Shown one piece after another: positions 24,092-35,964 of a DNA stretch of 64,000 nt. The notes under the pieces were generated by a model. That model ran no database searches, had not been told where the DNA came from, and worked only from the letters and a program-made list of their open reading frames with translations. Each line of letters begins with the position of its first letter. The stretch's first letter is position 1. Source of the stretch: Primulina eburnea (taxonomy: Eukaryota > Streptophyta > Magnoliopsida > Lamiales > Gesneriaceae); NCBI RefSeq assembly GCF_022965805.1, contig NW_027331337.1, positions 294,202 to 358,201 on the forward strand, given 5' to 3'. A program made the translations under genes and the position numbers.

Positions 24092-26246
24092 TGTTAGAGT
24101 AGGTGCCCGTCGAGCCAAGTGTTGGCCGAGTGTTCACAATGAAACTCTATGTATAAGCAATCTTTGTTTTATTAATATTTGAAATTATTACTTTGGCACA
24201 TCTTTATCTGTATACCCATGCTAGTTGCATAGATAAAGCCCTTGAATATACAAATAGTAGAAAAAATATGAGATGCTCATATGATGAGTATCATGAAACT
24301 CATATTTGTAATACTGTATATTCTAAACGGTTCCTAGTCGATTCAGCCGCCACTAAGAAGGATATAGGCCGCTCGAGTTAGAGACTAGTATCTGCGATGT
24401 GAGTACCATGTTTCATTGGTAGGGGACATTGTGATGTCCGAACATGCAGATAGGTGCTCCTTGTAGAGTGCACTGAACAACCCTCCATAAAAGGACTTTC
24501 CAAGTGGTTCTCACTTATCGAGTGGAAAAGTCCTGGTTTATGGTGGTACAGAATTAGTCCTTATGACCCGGGACAACATTGAGACTCTATGTGCTAGAAT
24601 TACACTTTGACTTGTTTACCGACTCTCATGGGGTCATCAGGTGGCAAGGTTGGGTGTTCTGTCGAAACACATAGGAGTCGATGCATTGTAGTCGGGGATT
24701 CACCGCTTACCTTCGGGTATGGATATCCTATGTGTTATCATGTTTATGTAGGTTGAAATCTCTGGCCAGAGTATGGTTGTAATTATAAAAGGGGTTTCAT
24801 AGATTACACCATTGATGCAACTACAACATGACACATAGTATCGATTCATGGACAACTCTCGATAAACCAATGGTTGTCGAATCGATCGGGATATATGAGT
24901 TGAAGGGACCGTACTGTACGCTAACCATAATTGAATGGTTCTTGCAGGGACTATCATTTGATACCTAGGAATTCATGTAAGCGATGCTGCTAGGCGTTTA
25001 ACATGATTGGTTGGGTACTATCAGACTTGAGTTCTGACGTTCTTGTTATCAAGGTGTTGATAAGTAAGAATGGAGCAATTGGGGTATGCTCATATAAGAA
25101 CATGTTTAGTCCGAATCACATAGAGATGTGAACCCACGGCTAGTCGTATCAATGAACCATTGAGGGCCACACAAGTACTAGCTTTCTAGATCCCGTTGAG
25201 AAGTAAAATAGTTCAATGTGTTAAACGGCTTATAAAGGAGTTTATAAGCATAAAGAAAATTAGAAGTATGACTTCTATAAAGGAGAAAATAGTTCAATGT
25301 GTTGAACGACTTATAAATGAGTTTATAAGTGCAAATAAAAATAGAAGTATGACTTCTATGAGAGAAATGTAAATTTTGATTTATGGAAGTGTTCCTAAAA
25401 TTAAAATTTGGCCAAGTGAATAATGTATTTGAAAATTGTGATTTTCATAAACATTATTATGGACTAAATTAAATTAATTCAAGTGTTGAATTAATTAGAC
25501 ACTAGTGGACCTAGTAAAGTCCAAATAATTAAATTAATTCAAGTATTGAATTAATTAAATAATATTGAGTCTTGTAGAGCTCAATTAAAATAATTATTTA
25601 ACTAGTGGGACTTGGGTAAATTCAAGTAATGTTTAAATAGTCTCAAATATGTTTCAGATAATTAAATTTAGTCCAAAGTTTTTAATTTGATTAAAAACTA
25701 TATTATATGCATGCATGGGAGGTGAAGGGTTGGAGATTACTTTTTATTAAAATAATGCAAGGCATGCACCTTTTGCTTTTTGCTTTTCTCACAACCAAGA
25801 CAAGAAAATTAACTCATTCTCCTTCCCCTCCAACATGAGATGGCCGAAACTCTCTTGAAAATTCTCTCCATTTTTCTTCATTTTCTTGTTCTTCAATTTG
25901 TTAAGGAACACTACACTTCTCTTTGAAAAATCCTCATAGTTTTCTAGTGCAAATTAAGAGGTGATCTACCTAGTTGGTGGTGGGCCGAATTTGAAGGAAA
26001 GATTCAAGGACTTGGAGGAGGAGCTTGTAGATCTTCATGCCTTGAAGAGCTTTGTTGTTTGACAACAAAGTTGGAGCCACAATCAATCTTTTAAAGATTG
26101 ATAGGTAAAAAAAATTCTAAAACACCCTATGAATGTGTTTTTATTGTAAATATTGCACAATACTATGGTGGCCGAAAATTTTCCTCAAAAAATTCGATTT
26201 TTGTGCTTCCGTTGCGCTTCCGGCCACCGTAACCGGTCCGCTTTCA
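24092..26246 (+). repeat. 3' LTR of copia-1 (2155 bp, subfamily B)
   Basis: It matches the 5' LTR over its whole length, including the 81-bp tandem duplication (about 25205 and 25286). It ends GGTCCGCTTTCA at 26246 and is followed by the target duplication AAATA, after which the satellite array resumes. Confidence 0.94.
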
Positions 26247-29200
26247 AAATAAAGTCCATAGAAATGTAAATCCAAGTTCTTCTTAAGATTAGCACGCAAA
26301 AGTGTTCCCAAAGTTCTATTGACAACTTCAGTTTGTCCATCCGTTTGAGGATGACAAGTAGTAGAAAACAACAATTTTGTGCCTAGTTTAGCCCATAAAG
26401 TCTTCCAAAAGTAAATCAAGAATTTAACATCGCGACCAGATACAATAGTCCTAGGCATGCAATGCAACCTAGCGACTTCTCTAAAGAACAAATCCGCAAT
26501 GTTTGAAGCATCATTGGGTTTATGACAAGCTATATAATTTGCCATCTTAGAGAATCTATCCACAACAACAAAAATAGAATCTCTTCCCTTCTTAGTCCTA
26601 GGCAACCCCAAAATATAGTCCTTATAAATGTCAATCCAAGTTCTTTTTAAGAATAGCACGCAAAAGTGTTCCCAAAGTTCTATTGACAACTTCAGTTTGT
26701 CCATCCGTTTAAGGATGACAAGTAGTAGAAAACAACAATTTTGTGCCAAGTTTAGCCCATAAAGTCTTCCAAAATTAACTCAAGAATTTAACATCGCGAC
26801 CAGAAACAATAGTCCTAGGCATGCCATGCAACCTAACGATTTCTCTAAAGAACAAATCCGCAATGTTTGAAGCATCATCGGTTTTATGACAAGCTATAAA
26901 ATGTGCCATCTTAGAGAATCTATCCACAACAACAAAAATAGAATCCCTCCCCTTCTTAGTCCTAGGCAACCCCAAAATAAAGTCCATTGAAATGTCAATC
27001 CAAGTTCTATTTAAGAATAGCACGCAAAAGTGTTCCCAAAGTTCTATTGACAACTTCAGTTTGTCCATCCGTTTAAGGATGACAAGTAGTAGAAAACAAC
27101 AATTTTGTGCCAAGTTTAGCCCATAAAGTATTCCAAAAGTAACTCAAGAATTTAACATCGCGACCAGAAACAATAGTCCTAGGCATGCCATGCAACCTAA
27201 CGACTTCTCTAAAGAACAAATCCGCAATGTTTGAAGCATCATCGGTTTTATGACAAGCTATAAAATGTGCCATCCTAGAAATCTATCCACAACAACAAAA
27301 ATAGAATCCCTCCCCTTCTTAGTCCTAGGCAACCCCGAAATAAAGTCCATACAAATTTCAATCCAAGTTCTATTTAAGAATAGCACGCAAAAGTGTTCCC
27401 AAAGTTCTATTGACCACTTCAGTTTGTCCATCCGTTTGAGGATGACAAGCAGTAGAAAACAACAATTTTGTGCCAAGTTTATCTCATAATGTCTTCCGAA
27501 AGTAACTCAAGAATTTAACATCGCGACCAGAAACAATAGTTCTAGGCAAGCCATGCAACCTAACGACTTCGCTAAAGAACAAATCCGCATTGTTCGAAGC
27601 ATCATCGGTTTTATGACAAGCTATAAAATGTGCCATCTTTGAGAATCTATCCACAACAACAAAAATAGAATCCCTCCCCTTCTTAGTCCTAGGCAGTCTC
27701 AAAATAAAGTCCATAGAAATGTCAATCCAATTTCTTTTTAAGAATAGCACGCAAAACTGTTCCCTAAGTTCTATTGACAACTTCAGTTTGTCCATCCGTT
27801 TGAGGATGACAAGTAGTAGAAAACAACAATTTTGTGCCAAGTTTAGCCCATAAAGTCTTCCAAAATTAACTCAAGAATTTAACATCGCGACCAGAAACAA
27901 TAGTCCTAGGCATGCCATGCAACCTAGCGACTTCTCTAAAGAACAAATCCGCAATGTTTGAAGCATCATCGGTTTTATGACAAGCTATAAAATGTGTCAT
28001 CTTAGAGAATCTATCCACAACAACAAAAATAGAATCCCTCCCATTCTTAGTCCTAGGCAACCCCAAAATAAAGTCCATAGAAATTTAAATCCAAGTTCTT
28101 CTTAAGAATAGCACGCAAAAGTGTTCCCAAAGTTCTATTGACAACTTCAGTTTGTCCATCCGTTTGAGGATGACAAGTAGTAGAAAACAACAATTTTGTG
28201 CCTAGTTTAGCCCATAAAGTCTTCCAAAAGTAAATCAAGAATTTAACATCGCGACCAGAAACAATAGTCCTAGGCATGCAATGCAACCTAGCGACTTCTC
28301 TAAAGAACAAATCCGCAATGTTTGAAGCATCATCGGGTTTATGACAAGCTATATAATTTGCCATCTTAGCGAATCTATCCACAACAACAAAAATAGAATC
28401 TCTTCCCTTCTTAGTCCTAGGCAACCCCAAAATATAGTCCTTATAAATGTCAATCCAAGTTCTTTTTAAGAATAGCACGCAAAAGTGTTCCCAAAGTTCT
28501 ATTGACAACTTCAGTTTGTCCATCCGTTTAAGGATGACAAGTAGTAGAAAACAACAATTTTGTGCCAAGTTTAGCCCATAAAGTCTTCCAAAATTAACTC
28601 AAGAATTTAACATCGCGACCAGAAACAATAGTCCTAGGCATGCCATGCAACCTAACGATTTCTCTAAAGAACAAATCCGCAATGTTTGAAGCATCATCGG
28701 TTTTATGACAAGCTATAAAATGTGTCATCTTAGAGAATCTATCCACAACAACAAAAATAGAATCCCTCCCCTTCTTAGTCCTATGCAACCCCAAAATAAA
28801 GTCCATTGAAATGTCAATCCAAGTTCTATTTAAGAATAGCACGCAAAAGTGTTCCCAAAGTTCTATTGACAACTTCAGTTTGTCCATCCGTTTAAGGATG
28901 ACAAGTAGTAGAAAACAACAATTTTGTGCCAAGTTTAGCCCATAAAGTCTTCCAAAAGTAACTCAAGAATTTAACATCGCGACCAGAAACAATAGTCCTA
29001 GGCATGCCATGCAACCTAACGACTTCTCTAAAGAACAAATCCGCAATGTTTGAAGCATCATCGGTTTTATGACAAGCTATAAAATGTGCCATCCTAGAAA
29101 TCTATCCACAACAACAAAAATAGAATCCCTCCCCTTCTTAGTCCTAGGCAACCCCGAAATAAAGTCCATACAAATTTCAATCCAAGTTCTATTTAAGAAT

Positions 29201-32200
29201 AGCACGCAAAAGTGTTCCCAAAGTTCTATTGACCACTTCAGTTTGTCCATCCGTTTGAGGATGACAAGCAGTAGAAAACAACAATTTTGTGCCAAGTTTA
29301 TCCCATAATGTCTTCCGAAAGTAACTCAAGAATTTAACATCGCGACCAGAAACAATAGTTCTAGGCAAGCCATGCAACCTAACGACTTCGCTAAAGAACA
29401 AATCCGCATTGTTCGAAGCATCATCGGTTTTATGACAAGCTATAAAATGTGCCATCTTTGAGAATCTATCCACAACAACAAAAATAGAATCCCTCCCCTT
29501 CTTAGTCCTAGGCAGTCTCAAAATAAAGTCCATAGAAATGTCAATCCAATTTCTTTTTAAGAATAGCACGCAAAACTGTTCCCTAAGTTCTATTGACAAC
29601 TTCAGTTTGTCCATCCGTTTGAGGATGACAAGTAGTAGAAAACAACAATTTTGTGCCAAGTTTAGCCCATAAAGTCTTCCAAAATTAACTCAAGAATTTA
29701 ACATCGCGACCAGAAACAATAGTCCTAGGCATGTCATGCAACCTAGCGACTTCTCTAAAGAACAAATCCGCAATGTTTGAAGCATCATCGGTTTTATGAC
29801 AAGCTATAAAATGTGTCATCTTAGAGAATCTATCCACAACAACAAAAATAGAATCCCTCCCATTCTTAGTCCTAGGCAACCCCAAAATAAAGTCCATAGA
29901 AATTTAAATCCAAGTTCTTCTTAAGAATAGCACGCAAAAGTGTTCCCAAAGTTCTATTGACAACTTCAGTTTGTCCATCCGTTTGAGGATGACAAGTAGT
30001 AGAAAACAACAATTTTGTGCCTAGTTTAGCCCATAAAGTCTTCCAAAAGTAAATCAAGAATTTAACTTCGCGACCAGAAACAATAGTCCTAGGCATGCAA
30101 TGCAACCTAGCGACTTCTCTAAAGAACAAATCCGCAATGTTTGAAGCATCATCGGGTTTATGACAAGCTATATAATTTGCCATCTTAGCGAATCTATCCA
30201 CAACAACAAAAATAGAATCTCTTCCCTTCTTAGTCCTAGGCAACCCCAAAATATAGTCCTTATAAATGTCAATCCAAGTTCTTTTTAAGAATAGCACGCA
30301 AAAGTGTTCCCAAAGTTCTATTGACAACTTCAGTTTGTCCATCCGTTTGAGGATGACAAGTAGTAGAAAACAACAATTTTGTGCCAAGTTTAGCCCATAA
30401 AGTCTTCCAAAATTAACTCAAGAATTTAACATCGTGACCAGAAACAATAGTCCTAGGCATGCCATGCAACCTAACGACTTCTCTAAAGAACAAATCCGCA
30501 ATGTTTGAAGCATCATCGGTTTTATGACAAGCTATAAAATGTGCCATCTTAGAGAATCTATCCACAACAACAAAAATAGAATCTCTCCCCTTCTTAGTCC
30601 TAGGCAACCCCAAAATAAAGTCCATAGAAATGTCAATCCAAGTTCTATTTAAGAATAGCACGCAAAAGTGTTCCCAAAGTTCTATTGACAACTTCAGTTT
30701 GTCCATCCGTTTAAGGATGACAAGTAGTAGAAAACAACAATTTTGTGCCAAGTTTAGCCCATAAAGTCTTCCAAAATTAACTCAAGAATTTAACATCGCG
30801 ACCAGAAACAATAGTCCTAGGCATGCCATGCAACCTAACGACTTCTCTAAAGAACAAATCCGCAATGTTTGAAGCATCATCGGTTTTATGACAAGCTATA
30901 AAATGTGCCATCTTAGAGAATCTATCCACAACAACAAAAATAGAATCCCTCCCCTTCTTAGTCCTAGGCAACCCCGAAATAAAGTCCATACAAATGTCAA
31001 TCCAAGTTCTATTTAAGAATAGCACGCAAAAGTGTTCCCAAAATTCTATTGACCACTTCAGTTTGTCCATCCGTTTGAGGATGACAAGTAGTAGAAAACA
31101 ACAATTTTATGCCAAGTTTATCCCATAATGTCTTCCGAAAGTAACTCAAGAATTTAATATCGCGACCAGAAACAATAGTTCTAGGCAAGCCATGCAACCT
31201 AACGATTTCGGTAAAGAACAAATCCGCAATGTTTGAAGCATCATCGGTTTTATGACAAGCTATAAAATGTGCCATCTTTGAGAATCTATCCACATCAACA
31301 AAAATAGAATCCCTCCCCTTCTTAGTCCTAGGCAACCTCAAAATAAAGTCCATAAAAATGTCAATCCAATTTCTTTTTAAAAATAGCACGCAAAACTGTT
31401 CCCAAAGTTCTATTGACAACTTCAGTTTGTCCATCCGTTTGAGGATGACAAGTAGTAGAAAACAACAATTTTGTGCCAAGTTTAGCCCATAAAGTCTTCC
31501 AAAATTAACTCAAGAATTTAACATCGCGACCAGAAACAATAGTCCTAGGCATGTCATGCAACCTAACGACTTCTCTAAAGAACAAATCCGCAATGTTTGA
31601 AGCATCATCGGTTTTATGACAAGCTATAAAATGTGTCATCTTAGAGAATCTATCCACAACAACAAAAATACAATCCCTCCCATTCTTAGTCCTAGGCAAC
31701 TCCAAAATAAAGTCCATAGAAATGTAAATCCAAGTTCTTCTTAAGAATAGCACGCAAAAGTGTTCCCAAAGTTCTATTGACAACTTCAGTTTGTCCATCC
31801 GTTTGAGGATGACAAGTAGTAGAAAACAACAATTTTGTGCCTAGTTTAGCCCATAAAGTCTTCCAAAAGTAAATCAAGAATTTAACATCGCGACCAGAAA
31901 CAATAGTCCTAGGCATGCAATGCAACCTAGCGACTTCTCTAAAGAACAAATCCGCAATGTTTGAAGCATCATCGGTTTATGACAAGCTATATAATTTGCC
32001 ATCTTAGAGAATCTATCCACAACAACAAAAATAGAATCTCTTCCCTTCTTAGTCCTAGGCAACCCCAAAATATAGTCCTTATAAATGTCAATCCAAGTTC
32101 TTTTTAAGAATAGCACGCAAAAGTGTTCCTAAAGTTCTATTGACAACTTCAGTTTGTCCATCCGTTTGAGGATGACAAGTAGTAGAAAACAACAAATTTG

Positions 32201-32285
32201 TGCCAAGTTTAGCCCATAAAGTATTCCAAAAGTAACTCAAGAATTTAACATCGCGACCAGAAACAATAGTCGTAGGCATGTCATG
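26247..32285 (-). repeat. Integrase-core satellite array, right block (about 16.6 units; 5-unit higher-order repeat)
   Basis: These are the same 364-bp units as at 8730-12836, here arranged in a larger period of 1819-1820 bp, that is five units. Diagnostic variants repeat at that step: CCCTAAGTTC at 27762 and 29581, unit-specific changes [13 protein letters not shown] near 26620, 28439 and 30258, and KRNWIDI near 27740, 29559 and 31379. Adjacent units inside a period differ far more than units one period apart. The block ends at 32285, where LTR D1 begins, with flank TCATG. All units read as integrase core on the minus strand with a frame shift at each junction. Confidence 0.92.
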
Positions 32286-33817
32286 TGTGGGGACCCGGAC
32301 GCTGATCTTTCTTCTTACTGATCTTTGGGATTTAATTATCAATTCAGATAAACAGGGTCTAAAAATTTTCTTTTTAAAATGTCACGGCGGAAGGTAATGG
32401 AATCTACATAATATACATCTTTGTACAAAACTACAATTCAGTATAAAAGTACAATTCTGTACAACCTAAGTCTAAGGTTCAAATACTAAATTTCTAGTAT
32501 TTAGAATTAATCTACAATAAGTCCGGAATCACCACACTAACTTGTCTTCTCTCATCATCATCTCGACCCTGATCCAGCCCCACCTGTTGTCATGCACACA
32601 TACAAAACAAGACAACAGCCGGATAATTCCGGTGAGAATAAATCCCAGTATAAATCAACGAAACATGCAATCATATAAAAAAATATAAAGCATGTAATCA
32701 GGTAACCGATATATGTATCAAAGTCTGAAACATAATCAATATCAATCTGTCGACATAATTCTACAATTCAGACTAGACTCAATCCTGGTCTAGGGATCCC
32801 GGTTTCCAGATGTGGTATTCCTATATCGAATTCCGTAATAGAAGGAACCGTATTCCTATTACTCGATATAACCAATATCCTGGTATTCCTATATCGAATT
32901 CCGTAATAGACGAATTCCCATTTCCTATTACTCGATATAACCAAACATCCGGTGTCCTGACCTATCCGTCATGGACTGTAGTTCGATCTGTAATATCCTA
33001 TCTTGAGACATCGTGCAATGTGCCCGTGGCGATTCCACCACTATCAGGCACTTCTGTCACAAGATAAATCGTCTAATACCTGTCATCTAAAATCAAGAGA
33101 CAAGTATATCATCAATTTAATGCAAATATCAATGCAATAAAGTAAAGTATGTGATTTAGGGAAACTCAAGTCCAGACCGACTCAAGTCCATCTCCCAATA
33201 CCACATTGACTTATACCTTTGTCTTCTCCGTCTGACTAAGACGATGATCTGTCCATATCAAATCTGAAATGACAATAACAAATACACTGTATCAATGTGT
33301 AACTCAATTCAAAATCTGTTCTGATCAATACTCCACTCAGTATATAATCTGATCAATATCTGAACAAGATACAATTTGATTCATAACAACAATATCACGA
33401 TATAATCGTAATCATAACTGAATCTGATCAATCTGAATCAACTGATGTTTCAACGGCACAATAACACAGTCTTGTCACCCCGTCAATCTCAACATCACAG
33501 ATATCATTTCTAAATGCGTTATCAATACCATATCATCATTCTTCTAATTCTAGTATGTCAATATCTATTGAATTCAACTCAAGATCTGTTGAAATTCATA
33601 ACACAGACATACAGTATAATTTCTTCGATCTGACTTCACATATATACTGAATAGTCTATTCAGAACATATCAGAATAATCAACTCTCTATTCTTGAATCA
33701 AGAACAATACAATTCCAGTGTTTAATCTCAGATAATATCTTCTGAAATTCATAACAATTGTATAAACAGTCTGTTCTTAAATCTGAATTCGATTATACAA
33801 TACCTACTGTAGCAGAA
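32286..33817 (-). repeat. LTR D1: truncated Tekay-type LTR
   Basis: It starts TGTGGGGACCCGGACG (complement of the LTR 3' end) and is related to the gypsy-C, D2 and E LTRs. Gypsy-B cuts it at 33817, so its U3 and promoter are missing. It contains a hairpin at 32584-32618 and, just after the TAGGGATCCCGG landmark, a 68-bp tandem duplication (from 32815 and 32883) with internal inverted arms TATATCGA and TCGATATA. No internal coding region is attached. It could be a solo LTR or the edge of a larger element. Confidence 0.82.
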
Positions 33818-33955
33818 TGTAATGCCCTAGATTGAATATGAATAGATAGAAATTAAGAAATGTAATGCCTGAGATTGTTGGAGGTAGTTGAATACGAAAT
33901 GCAAGAACAGATGGGGCGAAACGATGCGGGAAAATATGAAATTTTAGATGTGCAA

Positions 33956-34238
33956 GACCGCACCCGCGGTCTGGCAAGCACCGCACCCGCGGTGCAATTA
34001 GCAGAAATTTGTAACATTCCCGTACCCACACCGCACCCGCGGTAGAACTAGACCGCACCCGCGGTGCTGAGACCGCACCCGCGGTAGTTACATGACCGCA
34101 CCCGCGGTCATCACTTGTGAAAAATAAAAGTTCTGCCGAAGTCACAGCGCACCCGCGCTCCGAAGGGCACCGCACCCGCGGTCATGCGTGGCTTATAAAG
34201 AATGAGCCATATGTTCAAACCATGCAACATATATATAG
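33956..34238 (+). promoter_or_regulatory. ACCGCACCCGCGGT palindrome cluster and TATA box, gypsy-B 5' LTR
   Basis: Eight sites lie at 33956-33971, 33980-33993, 34030-34043, 34051-34065, 34071-34085, 34094-34109, 34146-34159 (variant AGCGCACCCGCGCT, with both arms changed together) and 34169-34182. The TATA-like ACATATATATAG follows about 45 bp downstream. The variant that alters both arms keeps the symmetry, which argues that the palindrome itself matters. Confidence 0.68.
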
Positions 34239-35067
34239 AATTGTCTCGATTCTTTCTTCATTTTCAGCAGAAGGGGTCGAGAATTCCAAGGAGAGAAACT
34301 TCATTTCTTAGACTCTGTAATTGTGCTTTTGTAAGATTTACTCATCCAAATTTAAATCCGACTGCAGTTTTGAGGTCCTCTCGTTACTAGCTACAAAGTG
34401 ATGTAAGTTTTATGTAATTTCAACAGGTTTTGAAATTCAGATGTTTAGGAAATTAGAATATGATAGTTATATTGTGTTCTTGACGTATTGAGCATGATAT
34501 ATTCGTAAACGGATCAAAGAAATGATATCATATGTATTTCCTATGGATTTCAGTATGATTTATGAATTATTGGGATAGAATTATTGTGTTTTGGATGAAT
34601 ATTGTATTGGATTATGATTGAGAATAAGATAGTGTTGATATCTGTTGAGAATTTGATTGACCGGTATCGAGAATTACGTTGTTATGCCGTCGAAATGTAT
34701 TGAGATCACGTAGTGACTTGGATATATGTTGGTTTAGATGAGAAATTGATAGAGTGCGTATCAACATTTACATTTCAGATTCAATTTGACGACCGTGACA
34801 GCGATTCTACGACGAAAGGTATAGTACATGTTTTGTTTGGGGAATCACGACTCAAATAAGATCACATTTGAGTTTCCCAACCAAAATCACATACTTGTTT
34901 TATTGTTCATACCTTGATATGATTATGATTATTATAGATTTTTTTATAGAACTTATATGCAGATCTTGCTATGCTATGTTTACAGATCATGTAGCATTGC
35001 ATTATGCTTGTTTACAGATTGTGTATTAATGCATTAAGATAGGGCAGTCTGGAGATCAGGCAGACTA

Positions 35068-35407
35068 CTAGATGTTCGGCGATATCACAGCTTAGGGGAA
35101 GATCACCGCCCCTATTGTAGACGCGGATACAGATCAGGCCGAAATCTAGGAATAAGACGTACAGCACCACGATTGTTAGGGTAGGTGACAGACAGTGACG
35201 TCTTATTCACAACGGGATCCCTAGAGTTTTAGTCGAGTCGCATCTAGACATGATTAGACTCGCATTGCATGATTATATATGAATGACATTCATATTAGCA
35301 TGTTTCATGTTTTAGATTGTTGTATTGCATGTATACATGTTTATACTGGGATTTGTTCTCACCGGTTTTCCGGCTGTTGTTATGTCTGTATGTGTGCATA
35401 ACAACAG
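35068..35407 (+). other. Three conserved hairpins in the R/U5 part of the gypsy-B LTR
   Basis: Hairpin 1 is CTAGATGTTCGG at 35068 paired with CCGAAATCTAG ending at 35149. Hairpin 2 is GAATAAGACGT (35150-35160) with ACGTCTTATTC (35198-35208). Hairpin 3 is CTGTTGTTATG (35374-35384) with CATAACAACAG (35397-35407). Counterparts occur in the other Tekay LTRs, for example hairpin 3 at 6088-6121, 32584-32618, 59793-59826 and 63849-63882. They lie downstream of the promoter and so would be in the RNA. Confidence 0.65.
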
Positions 35408-35714
35408 GTGGGGCAGGATCTGGGTCACGACAGAGATGAGCGATGGACATAGCGTGGTGATCACGGGCCTAGCAGATGGACTAGTAGAGTTAATTTTATC
35501 TTGTACTGTATTTCACTACTAGTTACAGATGATGGATTAAAACAAGAAATGTTGTATCCTATGTTGTATATTATGTTTGCATGTTGTAAAATAAATAAAG
35601 AACTGATGTTGTTTAGTTACATTTGAGTTAATGTAAAAAGCGAAAATTTGACCCACTTTTATATTATTGATCCATTTAATCCCAAGATAAAGAATTAGAG
35701 CCCGGGTCCCCACA

Positions 35715-35964
35715 ACAGGTGGTATCAGAGTGGATAGTTCCTTTAGACTAAGATAGGATAGAATGAGCGGGGTAGATCGAGTCTTCTTCCTTGCTTATGA
35801 TGTGCTAGCATGATTATTGCTTTCCTATCACATGTTGTTTGTGTTTGATTTCTTTCAGCGTGTATTAAACTGAATCAGAACTGATTCTAGATCAGAGGTA
35901 ACTGACTAGAGGATGGCTGAGATAGTTGTATATTTTGATATACTAATCCGTTTGTTTATTAGAT
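35715..35964 (+). other. gypsy-B leader and primer-binding site
   Basis: TGGTATCAGAG at 35720-35730 follows the LTR after ACAGG. The remaining 230 bp to the Gag start match the gypsy-A and gypsy-C leaders and hold no gene. Confidence 0.85.

Larger units (their letters stand above)
12837..26246 (+). mobile_element. copia-1: complete but pol-defective Ty1/copia element with nested insertion
   Basis: This element has both LTRs (12837-14990 and 24092-26246), flanked by perfect 5-bp target duplications AAATA (12832-12836 and 26247-26251) that rejoin the satellite array in register. Inside are a primer site, a long leader, an intact gag (20864-21724), a decayed and internally deleted pol, and a polypurine tract. 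A Gag-only Ty3-type element (15651-19735) sits in the leader. The two LTRs differ at roughly twenty positions by eye, so the insertion is fairly recent. Confidence 0.95.
33818..35714 (+). repeat. 5' LTR of gypsy-B (1.9 kb)
   Basis: It begins TGTAATGCCCTAG and ends GGGTCCCCACA. TGTAATGCC recurs at 33861, so the true start could be there and the first 43 bp a local duplication. U3 has eight ACCGCACCCGCGGT-type palindromes, followed by TATA at 34228-34238. From about 34390 on it closely matches the 3' LTR; before that it does not. Confidence 0.88.

Noticed and set aside
32088..32342. Open frame crossing from the satellite into LTR D1, possible fusion gene
   Set aside because: It spans an insertion junction at 32285/32286, and the N-terminal part is LTR sequence read by chance.
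35325..35522. 65-codon open frame (GFVLTGFPAVVMSVCVHNNR) also at 61737, possible small membrane protein
   Set aside because: It overlaps conserved hairpin 3 of the LTR, and its counterparts in other LTRs are not kept open. The nucleotide structure explains the conservation better.
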